From the NCBI RefSeq assembly GCF_019578655.1, contig NC_063258.1:25362802-25426801 (forward strand): a DNA stretch of 64,000 nt. Reading direction: 5' to 3'. Source of the DNA: Ricinus communis. Taxonomy: Eukaryota; Streptophyta; Magnoliopsida; Malpighiales; Euphorbiaceae. A program made the position numbers and the translations under genes. The notes below the pieces were generated by a model. That model was not told where the DNA came from. It searched no databases and saw only the letters and a program-made list of their open reading frames with translations. Below, in pieces: positions 25,029 to 37,269 of this stretch (the stretch's first letter is position 1; every line of letters begins with the position of its first letter).

Positions 25029-26832
25029 ATGGTACCCAATTTTTGATCTCAAGAGATTATTTATTGGATGTGATCATTTCAGTTCGCTCCATTGCAAACC
25101 TTTTGATACATGTTAGGTTTAAGCTTGTAGATTTAATATTAATGGGGGATTTTCTGGTATTTTGGCTTTAGTTTTCATAGTTGAAAAGTCATGGGGTATG
25201 ATCATGATAACTTGAGTTTGTTTTGCCACTAGCCGATTTCTTAAGTGTTAGGAGTTCATTTTGATTTTTTTTTTTAATCTACTAATTGTTTGTATTAGGT
25301 TTATCACTCTAGCTTTGTGGATGAGGAAGGGGTTAAAAAAGCTTGTGGTTGTCCTTTACTTCCTTTGAAAAGCCATATTAAGGGTCCTGCTCCTGTTTCA
25401 GATCAAGGTTCCATATGATTCTTTTTCCTTTTAATTGTTGGATGTTGACCAATTGTTCTAGCAATGCTTCTTTTCTTCTAATTACAACGTGGGTGTATGC
25501 TTTTATGCAGGTAGAACTGATATAGTTGATGAAGCAATCACATTCTTTCGCGCCAATGTTTTCTTTAGAAACTTCGATATTAAGAGCCCCGCTGATAAGC
25601 TCCTTATTTATTTAACATTCTATATCAATGTGGCCTTAAAGCGGCTTGAGGGATGCAGAACCTTGGCTGAAGGGACTAAGGCAATCATTAATTTGGGTCT
25701 GGAGAAAGTTCCGGTGCCTGGGGAGTCTGGTTTTCCTTTTCCTGGCCTTTTTGTAAATCCTGAATCTCAGAAGGAAGCAGGTAATCTTTCTTCATATCCT
25801 TGTTTAAATTTGGGGAACCTAGCTATAAGTTACATGAAAGTCCTATCTAGTTTTGTCAGTATATCTGTCTTTTGTACTTCATAATTCCTCACTGTATTTG
25901 TGAACTTTACAAGACTAGAAGTCATGTTATTTACATAATTTTCTCGCGGCACGAGCTTCATGTTCAATGTGGCCTCAGAGCACCAAAATGCAATGGCAGC
26001 ATCTTTCATCTGTTATACAGATATTCCACTGACCATCTTAGATTAGTATTTACTGAGATTTTGTTGATTACTCAATATTTCTTGTTTGAATGTGTGATAG
26101 GCACCTAATATTCAGAAATTACTTTAAACTGATTTTCCGTGGGGTTAGTGATTTTAATTTTCTCTTTTGCCCTTCCATTTACATTTATAACAATAATGCG
26201 CTGTTACAGCCTCCTTGTCCTGTTTCTTATTGCTGCCCATATGATGGTGAACTGTTTACCTAACATCATGTTCTCTTTGCAAATAATGAAGGTTTTTCCT
26301 TTATCCTTCCATGATTGTTTTATCTGTTTGGTATATGATCTTTTTCAGGACGATATCAGATTATGAATTTCTCATTGTATCATTATCACCATTGCAGAAT
26401 TTCCTTAAGATGGACCATACTAAATTATTAAAATTGTGTTAGCTGTAAATTCTGGAACCAAAACATTACGAGTTGAACGACATTAAAAAGAAAACTTTAG
26501 TCTTATAATTGGCTGCTACATTTCCTTTCATGGCTCATTCTAACAACTCTTAGAGAGAACTATTCATATGAGACTATTGTACCAAAATGCTTGAGCAATT
26601 AGCCATTTTGACATCAGTTGCGTCCATACTAGGAACTTCCTTGAACTAAAACCTTTTGATAATTTCTGCTATTAATTTTTTACATGCAGAGTTGTTCAGA
26701 AATTATCTGAAGCAGATAAGGGAAGAAACAAGTGGGAGACTGCTGAGTGTTGCATATAGACCCAATGGGACTCCAAACAAATGGTGGTTGGCATTTGCTA
26801 AGAGAAAATTTATGAATGTAATTGCTCTTTGA
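25029..26832 (+). CDS. ARPC3: Actin-related protein 2/3 complex subunit 3 (ARPC3, p21-Arc)
   Basis: Four exons, 25029-25031 (ATG alone), 25299-25407, 25511-25780 and 26690-26832, join to 174 residues, the usual ARPC3 length. The protein begins MVYHSSFVDEEG, continues with CGCPLLPLKS and DIVDEAITFFRANVFF, and ends with the conserved PNKWWLAFAKRKFMN block. ARPC3 is a non-catalytic subunit of the Arp2/3 complex, which nucleates branched actin filaments. In plants the complex, activated by SCAR/WAVE, shapes trichomes and pavement cells. The first coding exon consists of only the start codon followed directly by a GT donor (ATG|GTACCC), so the start is easy to miss; the frame and the conserved VYH following M support it. 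Intron 3 is the longest (~0.9 kb). Confidence 0.95.
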
Positions 26833-28747
26833 GTATAGTTCATTACAATGTTACAAGTAGAGCATGAAAGGAGATTGAATTTTATAAAGAGTTGTAAATA
26901 TTCTCTGCTACTAAATCAAGTAGTATCGTCCCATCAGAAAATTAGTAATGAGCTGGGGCTTCCCCTTTAGTTTATCATGTCTGATAACTGCCATGGTTGA
27001 GGCATGATAGCTTATACCTGAATGATCACTTTGGTTGATGGAACTTATATGCTTACTTCTTCATTGCCTTGAAGGAAAAGGAGGGGCAAAATCCGTTTAT
27101 GCATTAGTAATGGTATACTAGTGTCCGGTGCCCATCATATGAATTCATAATGGTGAATTTGAGGGATTCAGGGCACAATAAATAGGCATGCCTTGTGTTT
27201 TCATCTTGTGTTGGTGTCATCTGAGGGTTGGTTTCTCAATTTCTGCTTTTCAACTATTTTAAAATATGCTTGGATTGGAAACTTCATGTTTCTTTGCCAT
27301 GTGAACATGTGCGCGTTATTCTGATGTTAAGAAGTTCCCTTTTCATAAGAGATTGTTGTAACAGTATGCAGCAGTATACATTCATATGCAAGTCACAAAG
27401 CATTTTGTTTTTCTAAACATGTTCTTTTTGCATCTGTCTTCTGTATGTTTATAGGTCTCCGATCCTTTGCTTGGTTAAAGTTTTATTTCTTATTAGCAAT
27501 TGTTTTCCTTAAACCAAGAGCAATGAACTTGATCAGTACATATTGACTATAGTTTAACCTCATCTATTACTTCAGCTATGTAATTTTTGTCAAATTCTGT
27601 GGCCATTTTTTTTTCCAAATTAATAATTGGTGTAGGTAATAGGGGTCCCCAGTCTTCATAGTTTTGAAACTTACAAGATTTTAGCTTAAACTTTCGTGAT
27701 AACTGAATGTTGTAATATCACTATCAGTCCCTAAAACTTTCCATAATTGAACTCTGATCCTCATTTCATTTTAATATTCAATCATCTTAATCTCTACTTT
27801 GGCCCTCCAAGTGCAAGATTATATACAGCAGGGCACGCAGCAAGAAAACATTAATACCAGCAAGTAGAAAGACTCATGATGTGGGGATACATAGTTTGCT
27901 GGAAAATAGAAGAAGCATGATTGCTTTCAGTAGTGTAATCAAACCAGCAAGGACCAAATCATGGAACTTGTGACCTTTTTGAGACATGCAATCGGCAGTA
28001 GTTTCTGTAAAACTTAAGAAAGCAATCAACCTCGGCTGGAATGGTTAATGCAATTATATTTAGCATGTGATTCATGTCTCTTTTTTTTTTCTCTTTTTTT
28101 TTTTTTTAAATAATTTATAAAAGATACAACGAACTATAAGCTACATAATAAAAATAGTTTCTTTTTTTACCGAATAAAATACTATAAATTAGCTGTCCAT
28201 CTTTAGATCATGAAATTGGAAAAAGGTATTAGAAATGGTACCAATCATGAAAACATATACTACCCTTGGTTGGTACCCTGTCCTCCAGTTGTAGACCAAA
28301 CGACCTTGACTTGGAATAAAATTGAAACAGCCCTAAACCTGAGGGACAGTAATCATCTTGTTGTCCTTTAGAAAAATAGAGTAATAGGATTCACTGATGT
28401 GTCTGTGTGATGATGGTCCATAATAAAGCGTAATTCAAAGTTAAAAATATTTCAATTTAGTCCAGTGAAAAGTAGGCCTGTCCAAAAAAAATTTCTGTGT
28501 GGAAAAGTGAAAAATAATAGTCCTCGGAATACAGTTATTTAATCATGTTTACCCTTCAAAAAAGAAATTACCTTTTAATATTAGGGCTCGTCTAGTTGAG
28601 ATTTTGAAATTAAAAGTGATATAGAAATCCAAAACAGTAAGAAATAGAAAATTAATTTTAATAACCAGTCTAGTAAAATGAAAAATGAAAATAAAAAATA
28701 GAAATTTTAGTTAATTATTTATTATAATATTAATAATAATTAATTAT
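26833..28747 (+). other. 3' UTR and spacer downstream of ARPC3
   Basis: No further gene is recognised. An AATAAA at ~27177 could serve polyadenylation, but its distance from the stop (~345 nt) is long. Poly-T runs lie at 28080-28107. Confidence 0.45.
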
Positions 28748-28994
28748 TACTCACTCCATTCTATATTAACTATCTATTTTTTAAATAAAAAATTCCAGTC
28801 ATATGTCACTTTTATACACCTAATGCAACATTATAATTTCTTCTCTATTTTATCAGTGTTATAATTTTACAATATTTATATAAGGATAGTTTAGTTTAAT
28901 TTAATTAATCTTTCTTTATATTAAATATATTAAATATTTTTTTAATCCAGATAAACTATTAAAAAATGATTGTTAGTATGAATGAGTTGTAGTA
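28748..28994. mobile_element. Stowaway-like (Tc1/mariner) MITE
   Basis: The left end TA-CTCACTCCATTCTATATTAA is matched, imperfectly, by the reverse complement of the right end (AGTATGAATGAGTTGTAGTA). It is flanked by TA dinucleotides. The ~245-bp size, AT-rich interior and CTCxCTCC-like termini fit the Stowaway family. The right end is more diverged, so the boundary is accurate to a few bases only. Confidence 0.6.
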
Positions 28995-29337
28995 TGGAAT
29001 CACATTTAACCACGTATATAATTTATTTGATTTAATTTTTATTAAATAATATTGTAGGAAGTCCACTTTATATGGAGAATCCCATTATGATTCTAAAACG
29101 ATTTTTTAATCCTTTTTTATAGGTATTTTGTTTATAAAAAAAATCAAATTGCTCGGTGCTTTCTCTTTTAGGAAGGAACATAAAACAAAAATATACTAAC
29201 GATTCTGAAAAAGGAAAAAGAAAAAGAAAAATCCAAGGAAAACAAAAGTTGCAACCAACCAATAACTTAAACAGACAGTCTCAGTGAGATACATTAATAA
29301 CTCTTTCTTTAATCAAAACACACACAAAAACCAATAC

Positions 29338-29366
29338 ACACACACACACTCACACTCACACTCTCA
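29338..29366. repeat. (CA)n-rich leader tract
   Basis: CACA/CACTCACA simple sequence in the likely 5' UTR of the UBP22 gene. Confidence 0.8.
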
Positions 29367-29520
29367 GCTCACTCTCTGACTTGGACCATCCTCATCATTC
29401 TCCATGCTCCTTCAATCTTAGCCGTTAATCTCCCCTCTCACATGACTCTTATGTTCTTCAAATCTAGGGTTTCCACCGTCAACCACCACCACCACCACGA
29501 CGCATCCCCAATCTCCATCC

Positions 29521-32500
29521 ATGTCACCGCCACTCCCCCACCGCAGTCACCTTCCTTGCCCTCATTTAGCCGAATTCCATTCCCGCAACGGCTCCAAACC
29601 CTTCCGCTTCCTCCAAGACTGCCTCCGCATAAAACCACCAGGTGGCCGCGCCGCCATACGCCGGGAGCCCTCCGAGGTTCCCCGCTGCGGCGCGTGCGGC
29701 GAGTCATCCCGCCCCCGACTCTATGCTTGCGTCACATGCGCAACGATCTCGTGCCACGCGCCTCCTGGCCCTTCCCACGCGGCAGCACATGCCACGTCAC
29801 CAGGACACGAGATCGCGGTGGACGTAGATCGGGCAGAGCTATTCTGCTGCGCGTGTCGTGATCAGGTATACGATCGTGATTTCGACGCTGCGGTCGTTTT
29901 GTCGCAAACGACGTCCTTTAAAGCCGCCGGTAATGCTATATTATCTTCGAAACCTGAAAATCTGCGTAAAAGACGGAGGGTTGACTACCGACCCTGGCGT
30001 CCTGACGTGCGAGATCGGATGTTGATGGAATCGGGCTCTAGTCCGTTGGAGTATAGCTCTGAAATGCCACGTGGACTTCGCGGTTTGAATAATTTAGGAA
30101 ATACATGTTTTATGAACTCGGTGTTACAGGCATTGCTTCATACGCCGCCGTTGAGGAATTATTTTTTGAGTGATAGGCATAATAGGTATTATTGTCAGCA
30201 GATGAAGAATGGTGTTAATAATGGTGCTTTTAATAATAATAGTAATAATAAGAATGCCAAGCTGTGTTTGGCTTGTGATCTGGATGCAATGTTTTCAGCC
30301 GTTTTTTCCGGTGATCGGATGCCTTATAGCCCTGCTAAGTTTTTGTATAGGTATATATATATATATATTTATATTTCCTATCACATTGTGCATTGTCTAG
30401 CTATTAGCCATGTGTAATTTTAATTGGCTTGGATCGTGTTGGTTGCAGTTGGTGGCAGCATGCTTCTAATTTGGCAAGTTATGAACAACAGGATGCACAT
30501 GAATTTTTCATTTCTATGCTTGATGGTATCCATGAAAAGATAAAGGTGGAGAAGGATCTATGCAAGCCCCACAGTCAAGGTAAAGATTTTAGTCGTCTTT
30601 TCTGCCTGCATCAAATATGCTAATTTCTTTCTAGTGTAGGACTCACAAATGTGAACACCCATTATATTCTGAACTTATTGCACATGTGGAATATATTGGT
30701 TTTACAGGTTCTATTTTGTGATTCATCTCTGTATTGCTAGTTCTGTTCATCAGTTTTCTCAAGTGAGAACCATGTGAATGTGTTGATTTTTTTTTGTATG
30801 ATCAACTTAACTAGGCTCTAGAATGTGGGGCCCATGTCTTTCTCATGCATCCTGCAAGGTTATAGCCACAGTGTCGTTAGGAAGTTTAGTTTCCTTGTTG
30901 TTGCTATTAGCTTTGTAAGACTTGGTTGTTTTGGTAAAATATAACTGATTTATTGTTTAGTAATGAAGCTTTTGCAAGGGACCAGTTCAGTCTGCTGACC
31001 TATTAAAGCTGAATGTTAGTGTATATTTGTCGCTCTTTCGGCCTGTTGGCATATTAAGCTAGCTGTTTATTTAGGCCGATTTGCATGGCTAATATATAGG
31101 ATGTCTTATTCTTGTAACATTAGCAATTAGGTGGCTTATAGCAAAAAGAAATTAGGCAACCTTAGAGGGCTTCAGAGACATCCTGCATTTCATTTTGATT
31201 GAATAGGGAGTGCATGAATGAAAATGGTTGACATGCTAAAGCTGCAAGATAACCTGGAGTTCTCTTAAGCTGCTAATGACCCTCTTTTTTCTATTTGTAG
31301 TAATTCTCTTTGATCAAAGTGATCCAAAATACTTGAAAGGCTATTTAGTAACCACAACTTTTAAATGCAGGGTGTGGGTTTAGGTCTCTGTTATTGGCTT
31401 AGGAGTTGACAAGTGCTCCCAGATTTAGGGCTAATTCTCAACATCAGCATGCAGACTTGATGATGTCATCTGCCTTGCTCCAGTAAGTCAACTTTTTTCA
31501 GCCTTCTTGGGTTCATAATAGGATTCTCGTCTGTCATAATACTCATGTTAATCCAACCTTTATCATGCTTATGGTCTCCTCTCATCACAAAGCTGATCTC
31601 AGATCCAGAATAAGGAAGAAGGTCGCATTAGGTTCATGGTCAGTATAAGGTTCTTGTTCATACTTTGAGGAACTTCAGATCTTGTATTGTTTCTGTGTCA
31701 CTTTCTTGGAAGCCTTTTTAATGTGATAGAACTATTGGAATGCCACTTGGTCTAGATATGCCATCAGCTGCTTGCCAATTTTATTCCAAGGTTCAACATC
31801 TGTCCACCTCTTGGTAACTGTGGTAGATGTGTCCTCTTCCAATTTGTTGCTAGTCATTTATTATTGCTGATTGGCAATAAGTAGCACAGGAAATTGTGAT
31901 GTGAAATGTAAATGAGTTGTCAGATGTTTTGTGTTCATTTTGGAAAGTGAAAGAGGGAACTGATTGATTACCACAGGATAGCATCTGAGATGGTAATTTA
32001 CTGCACTGCCATCCCAGCCAATGGTTGTTAGCAAATAGCAGTTGTTTGTTTCCTGTTTAAAGGAAGTAATGTAAATGAGCTGTCAGATGTTTTGTGCTCA
32101 TTTTGGAAAGTGAAAGAGGAAACTGATTGATTACCACAGGATAGCAGCTGAGATGGTAATATACTGCACTGCCATCCCAGTCAATAGTTGTTAGCAAATA
32201 GCAGTTGTTTGTTTTTTGTTTAAAGAAAATATAATTCTAGTGGTCATATGACAGTTATAGGCAAGAAAAGGAAGGACCAAATCCAATATAATGGTATCCT
32301 TTCAACTGAAGTAGAAAGAGTCCAAGATAAATTATTTTCATTCTTTTATAAAGCGTTGTTCTGTTTATTATTGGATATAATCTCATGTTGTGTTTCAAGA
32401 ACTGATGTTCTCTTCTCTTCTATTTTCATTCCTTACATGGAATTTGTTTGCTAAATGTCTATTGTATGGATTTTTCTTCATAACCCTTTTTTGTTTCTTG

Positions 32501-33281
32501 AAGTGCAGGCCATGGAGACTGTTGTATTGCTCATAGAATTTTTTCTGGTATCTTGCGATCTGACGTCATGTGTATGGCTTGTGGTTTCACATCTACTACA
32601 TATGACCCATGTGTGGACATCTCACTGGATTTAGAGCCACAGCAAGGAGGTTTTGGGAAGCATGCATCTATGAAGGCACATCATTCTTGCAATGGTGAGA
32701 CAGATTGCATGGGTGCAAGCCAGAACTGTGGGATATCTACCCTGATGGGGTGTTTGGACCGATTTACTAGACCTGAGAGATTGGGGTCTGACCAAAAATT
32801 CTTCTGCCAACAATGTCAGGTGAGGCAGGAGTCTCTCAAACAGATGTCTATAAGAAAACTTCCTTTAGTTTATTGCTTCCACATCAAAAGATTTGAGCAT
32901 TCTTCGATACGTAAAATGTCAAGGAAAGTTGACCGTTATTTGCAATTCCCTTTTTCGCTCGACATGACACCTTACCTTTCTTCTTCAATTTTGAGGAATC
33001 GATTTGGTAACAGGATTTTCCCATTTGATGGAGATGAACCAGATGCTTCAAATGAGATGTCATCAGAGTTTGAGTTGTTTGCTGTTGTCACACACACAGG
33101 CAAACTTGATGCTGGTCATTATGTGACCTATTTACGCTTAAATAATCAATGGTACAAGTGTGATGATGCTTGGATCACCCAGGTCAATGAAAATATTGTG
33201 AGAGCTGCTCAAGGCTATATGATTTTTTATGTACAGAAGGTGCTTTATTATAAAGCAAGTGAGAATCAGCTAGCCACATAA
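29521..33281 (+). CDS. UBP22: Ubiquitin carboxyl-terminal hydrolase, USP22/Ubp8-type (UBP22)
   Basis: Three exons, 29521-30350, 30449-30579 and 32509-33281, join in frame to 577 residues. Residues ~10-130 form a ZnF-UBP domain ([46 protein letters not shown]). The USP domain starts at ~184 with [12 protein letters not shown] (nucleophile Cys196), carries [11 protein letters not shown], a zinc ribbon (CMAC at 342-345, CQQC at 420-423), then catalytic His524 in [11 protein letters not shown] and the acidic residue in CDDAW (Asp539/540). This layout is that of yeast Ubp8, human USP22 and plant UBP22, the catalytic subunit of the SAGA deubiquitination module that removes ubiquitin from histone H2B. 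The first part of exon 1 is GC-rich, unlike the rest of the window. The ATG at 29521 is the first in frame. The 1.9-kb intron 2 carries a 163-bp tandem duplication. Confidence 0.95.
31908..32226 (+). repeat. 163-bp tandem duplication in UBP22 intron 2
   Basis: Two adjacent, ~95% identical copies with a period of 163 bp begin GTAAATGAG(T/C)TGTCAGATG at 31908 and 32071, and each ends with CAGTTGTTTGTTT plus a TTTAAAG(G/A) tail. The very low divergence indicates a recent duplication. Confidence 0.9.
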
Positions 33282-34180
33282 TATATAATGACTAGAATGG
33301 TGGTGGTTTACTCAAATTGCATTGTAAGATGTAATTAATGAAGTCATGATGGACACAAAATTTCACATCGGTGAGATCCCATGTCTAGTTTCTAAACACA
33401 GGAAACAAATGTTGAAAAGCTGCTGTTCCTGTTGGTGAAGCTGAAGAAGCATTGCGCTGCTTTCAAGTTTTGCAAGTCATAGTTTATTATACTTGGAACA
33501 CAAAGTGAGCCTGAATTTTTGAAGTGCTTGAACATTTGGGAAATTAATTTATGAAGGTATGAGTTTCTCTAAATTATTTCCTGATAATTTTTCCCTCTAG
33601 AGGGTGTTTTTTTCAATCTTCTGCTCATTCAAGTGTTGTTGGTGGGTTGATTCTTTTTTGTCATTGATCCTCTCAGAAGTTGCAATGCTTGGGAGCATAG
33701 TTCAATATTTTGTACTAATCCTACTTGGCATATATATGTCAAAAATCTGATATAAGAGTTCACTTTCTTTTGCTTTTGGACTTTGATGCTCCTTTTGAGC
33801 ATGTTCCTAGCCAGTCTTCACTAAATATAAAGAATTGGTAAATCAATCTGGCTCCTGTTTTAAAATTTGATGCTTGTGCCAAAAACAATCCCCAGGGTCA
33901 AGTTCTTTTCCCAGATTATGCACATAGGAGATCACTACCAAACACAACATTGTTACAGAGGAGTATGGCATCTGGTGTGCTGCATTATAAAATATAGGCT
34001 ATCCTTCTTAGCACTCTAAACTACATGGTTTTTTTTTTCTTCTTTCTTTTGTTACAGTAATATGAATGTTGTATTTTCAGTTGAAATGTAATTGGTATAC
34101 TAAGATATTGAATTTGTAAACATGAAGCCACCAAGAGGCCAATAGAGCATCAAGGTAGTTCATGTTCATCATCACATCCA
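33282..34180. other. Spacer between converging UBP22 and SLC35F-like genes
   Basis: It should contain both 3' UTRs. No coding sequence, RNA gene or repeat is recognised. Confidence 0.55.
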
Positions 34181-37100
34181 TTAGAAAAAGTTCAAGCAAC
34201 CAGCAATTGTAGTGGGAGTAGTAAGCAGAGATCCATTAGTAAGATGAAGAACTACCATCTTAGCCTTTTTGGAAATACAGTCGGCAAGATTAGCTATCAC
34301 AAATCCCAAAAATACCTGTTGCAAATCAGCAATGAGGACAAAGTCAGTCATTCACCTTAACAGGTCCTGTGATTTGAACATTATTATGAGACTTTGTATG
34401 GTAATCCATGTTGGTTTTGTGTTTTGAGACTTACCTGAGCTGAGCCGATAATATAGATTGCTGAATAGTGCTGGCCATGGATCACCATGTCCTCCAACAT
34501 GGCTAGTGGTATGGTAAGGGAAACTCCTAGTGCAGCCACCAGTGGGCTCGTCCATATCACACCCAATCCCCTGAAAGTTCATTTCATGCAACCTCTAACT
34601 TAAAAGCATGGAAAAATAAAATCAAGTTGTTAAAAAAGATTTTTCCTCTACTATGTACCAGAAATAATCACATAGTACGTTTCCAACAAAACCGTTGATA
34701 ATAATAATCTCTTCCATTTTAGCTGATTGTGGGAATGAGAATCTGGGTTCTATTCCCATGGCTGTGAGAGGCCACACTGAAATATCAAAATATGCAAGTA
34801 ATCAATCAATTACTGTTAAAAAAGGTATTTGAAACAGAACAATGTGAATTCAAGTCCCAAATTACTTTAGCTAAGAACATATAAACGTGAGGTGTAATTA
34901 CTAGTTAAATTTTAAATAGTTTTATTTAATTATTTCAAAATTTTAAAATAAATATTCATACTTTCAATTTATTTTTAAAAATATTTTTCAGCAACTAATT
35001 TTAAAAATTTACAATGAAAAAAAAGAAAAAATAGTAAGTTAGTGAAAATATTTATTGCATTTAAACGTGTATGAAAATATGTACATATGTGAAACCTTTA
35101 ATGACGCAAGTACAATGGACTTGCCACGTTATTTTCCTTACCGTAGAATTTCAAAAATTGGAATTGAAAATATAAATATTTTTTTAAAATTTTAAAATAT
35201 TAAATAAAATTATTAAAAAATATAAAATTCAGGATTTAATTAATAATTAGGCCTAAATATAACATAAAGATAACAACAATTGCTAAAGGAAAAAAGAAAA
35301 TAAGAATCTTATTATTGTTACCAAGCCACCAAAGCGCGACAAGTATGAATAATCCTATATAGCCAAACAACTTCTGCACGTCCACCCTTTCTCCTTCTCC
35401 AGCAAACCTTTTGAGTAAAACTGCAAATTTCTACCATTATATTTCGTGGATCTGAAGAATTCTTTTTTTTTGAAAAAGGAAAATTGTAAAGCTGATGTTC
35501 AAGTATCAACCTGTAAATAGCCCATATGTCAAAGCTGATAGAACAGCATACAGATCTCCTATAAGAGAATGCTTTTGATCTCTGAACACACAAAAGCATT
35601 CCAATACAAATAAACTAAAAGAATTAATGGCCAATTACAATTCAAATAAAGCATGCATGTAACTTTTGTCAAAATAAAGAACATACTTGGATGCCCTTGA
35701 CTGTGATCCACCAGCAATCCATGTTTTCCCCACTAATGTCAGGGCAACACCAGTCATGCTGATAACAACAGAGATTGCTTTGACAAAAGTGATAGACTCT
35801 TCACCCAACAATGCTCCAATCAAAAGAGTGAAAAGACATGAAGTTGAAGACAATAATGTTGTACTGGCAACACTTGTTTTTGCAAGTGCAGCATTTGTTA
35901 GATACTGCATACAACATTAGAAAGAAAAAAACATGAGCAACTACTTCAGTTTTCTGTCAAGAGAACGATATCAGAAACAATGAAGGTCTCACCTCTGTGG
36001 CAAACCAGAGAGGTGCAATGCTGAACCCAATAAGAGAAGTTTCTTTTGCATTAAGCTTTTTGTCTACTTTCAAAGTTTCCACATTATTGTTGTTATTTTT
36101 GGCGTTGCATTGAGAAACTACTGGCTTTTCACTCTCCTTTGGAGACAAATCTATGGAACATTCCTTACTGGGTAAAGGCCCATGATGTTCATTCTCAAAA
36201 TTAGTACTTGCACTATTAGCAGTTCCTGCTTTGTTGCCACTTGTATCCGGACGATGTCTCCACAACTTTATCAGCCAATTTTTGATGAATGCAACAGGAA
36301 GATAGATAACTAAAAGAGAGGTTCCCAGATATGTCACAGCAAATGGATGCTTATAGTCTGTGAACACACCCTGTTGCATAATCAAGAAACATGAAATCAA
36401 AATTAAAATGAACCTTGGCTGCTTGTTTTTATTACAAATTCCATGATAATTCTTGCCAGTGCTTCTACTTGGAGCAAAAGAGAGAGCAAGATGGCCTAGA
36501 TTCTGAACCATTTATTGATAATTATATAATAACAATACTAAACATATCAAGAAAACATACTTAGGCTGTTGGGTGAAGAGTGAAGACCTCATCATGCCCA
36601 TCAGAAAGTTCCCAAAAGAGAAGGAAAGAAACCTCCAATGGCAACCAAGACAAGCAAAATGAATCATTGATGTAAAGATTGCTGATAAAGATGAGAACAT
36701 TACTAAAAAGATTACATATCTTTAAACAAAAATTAAAAATCTGGCTGACCAACCTAGACCACCAAAAAAAAGAATTAAGAACATAAGCCATATTTAAAGT
36801 GTGAACTAACAATATTAGAACTACAAAAAAACAGAAAAAAGAAACACAACAACAAACAATCTTTAACATTTCAATAAAAAAATGATTTCACTCATTAGAG
36901 TTACCAAGTGACAATGTACAACAATAGCTAGTCAAAACATGTAGGTTTGTTAATCCCAGTGTACTAATTGACCAAAAACTTAAAAGGGTTTACTTATTAA
37001 TAATTTTTCAACAAAAAGCATGACATTAACAAAGAATCTTATATGACAAGAAGTGTGTGCAACTGAAATAGATCAATCTCAAAGTACATGCTTGTTCCTG

Positions 37101-37269
37101 TTCAAATGTTAATACAGCAGTAATCATCATGATTTGAAGACTTACAGCAGAAGAAGAAGAAGAAGAAGAAGAGAGAGAGAGAGATGACCTGTGTGACCTC
37201 TGCAGAACTGACCCAAAGGATGACGACTGTAATTATAAGTATCAAACCACCCTTGTATGTCCAACACAT
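34181..37269 (-). CDS. SLC35F5-like drug/metabolite-superfamily membrane transporter
   Basis: Eight exons on the minus strand, 37269-37189, 36370-35993, 35904-35687, 35581-35511, 35420-35322, 34776-34659, 34570-34435 and 34315-34181, join in frame to 411 residues. The protein is very hydrophobic, with about ten predicted membrane segments. It starts with an N-terminal helix (LILIITVVILWVSSAEVTQ) and has a hydrophilic Ser/Asn-rich loop at ~60-140. The EamA-like second half carries GALLGEESITF, GDLYAVLSALTYGLFTVLLK and WTSPLVAALGVSLTIPLAM. This is the family of human SLC35F5 and yeast vacuolar YML018C; plants have single-copy relatives near Arabidopsis At3g07080. The substrate is unknown, and localisation to a vacuolar or other endomembrane is inferred from the yeast member only. 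The donor of intron 1 is followed by an AGA/GA-type microsatellite. Confidence 0.9.
37147..37182. repeat. (AGA)n(GA)n microsatellite
   Basis: About eight AGA units run into about six GA units, a few bases inside intron 1 of the SLC35F5-like gene. On the transcribed strand this is a pyrimidine tract immediately after the splice donor. Confidence 0.9.

Noticed and set aside
29442..29861. 139-residue open frame rich in His and Pro overlapping the UBP22 start
   Set aside because: It overlaps the well-supported ZnF-UBP coding frame in another phase and owes its openness to high GC content.
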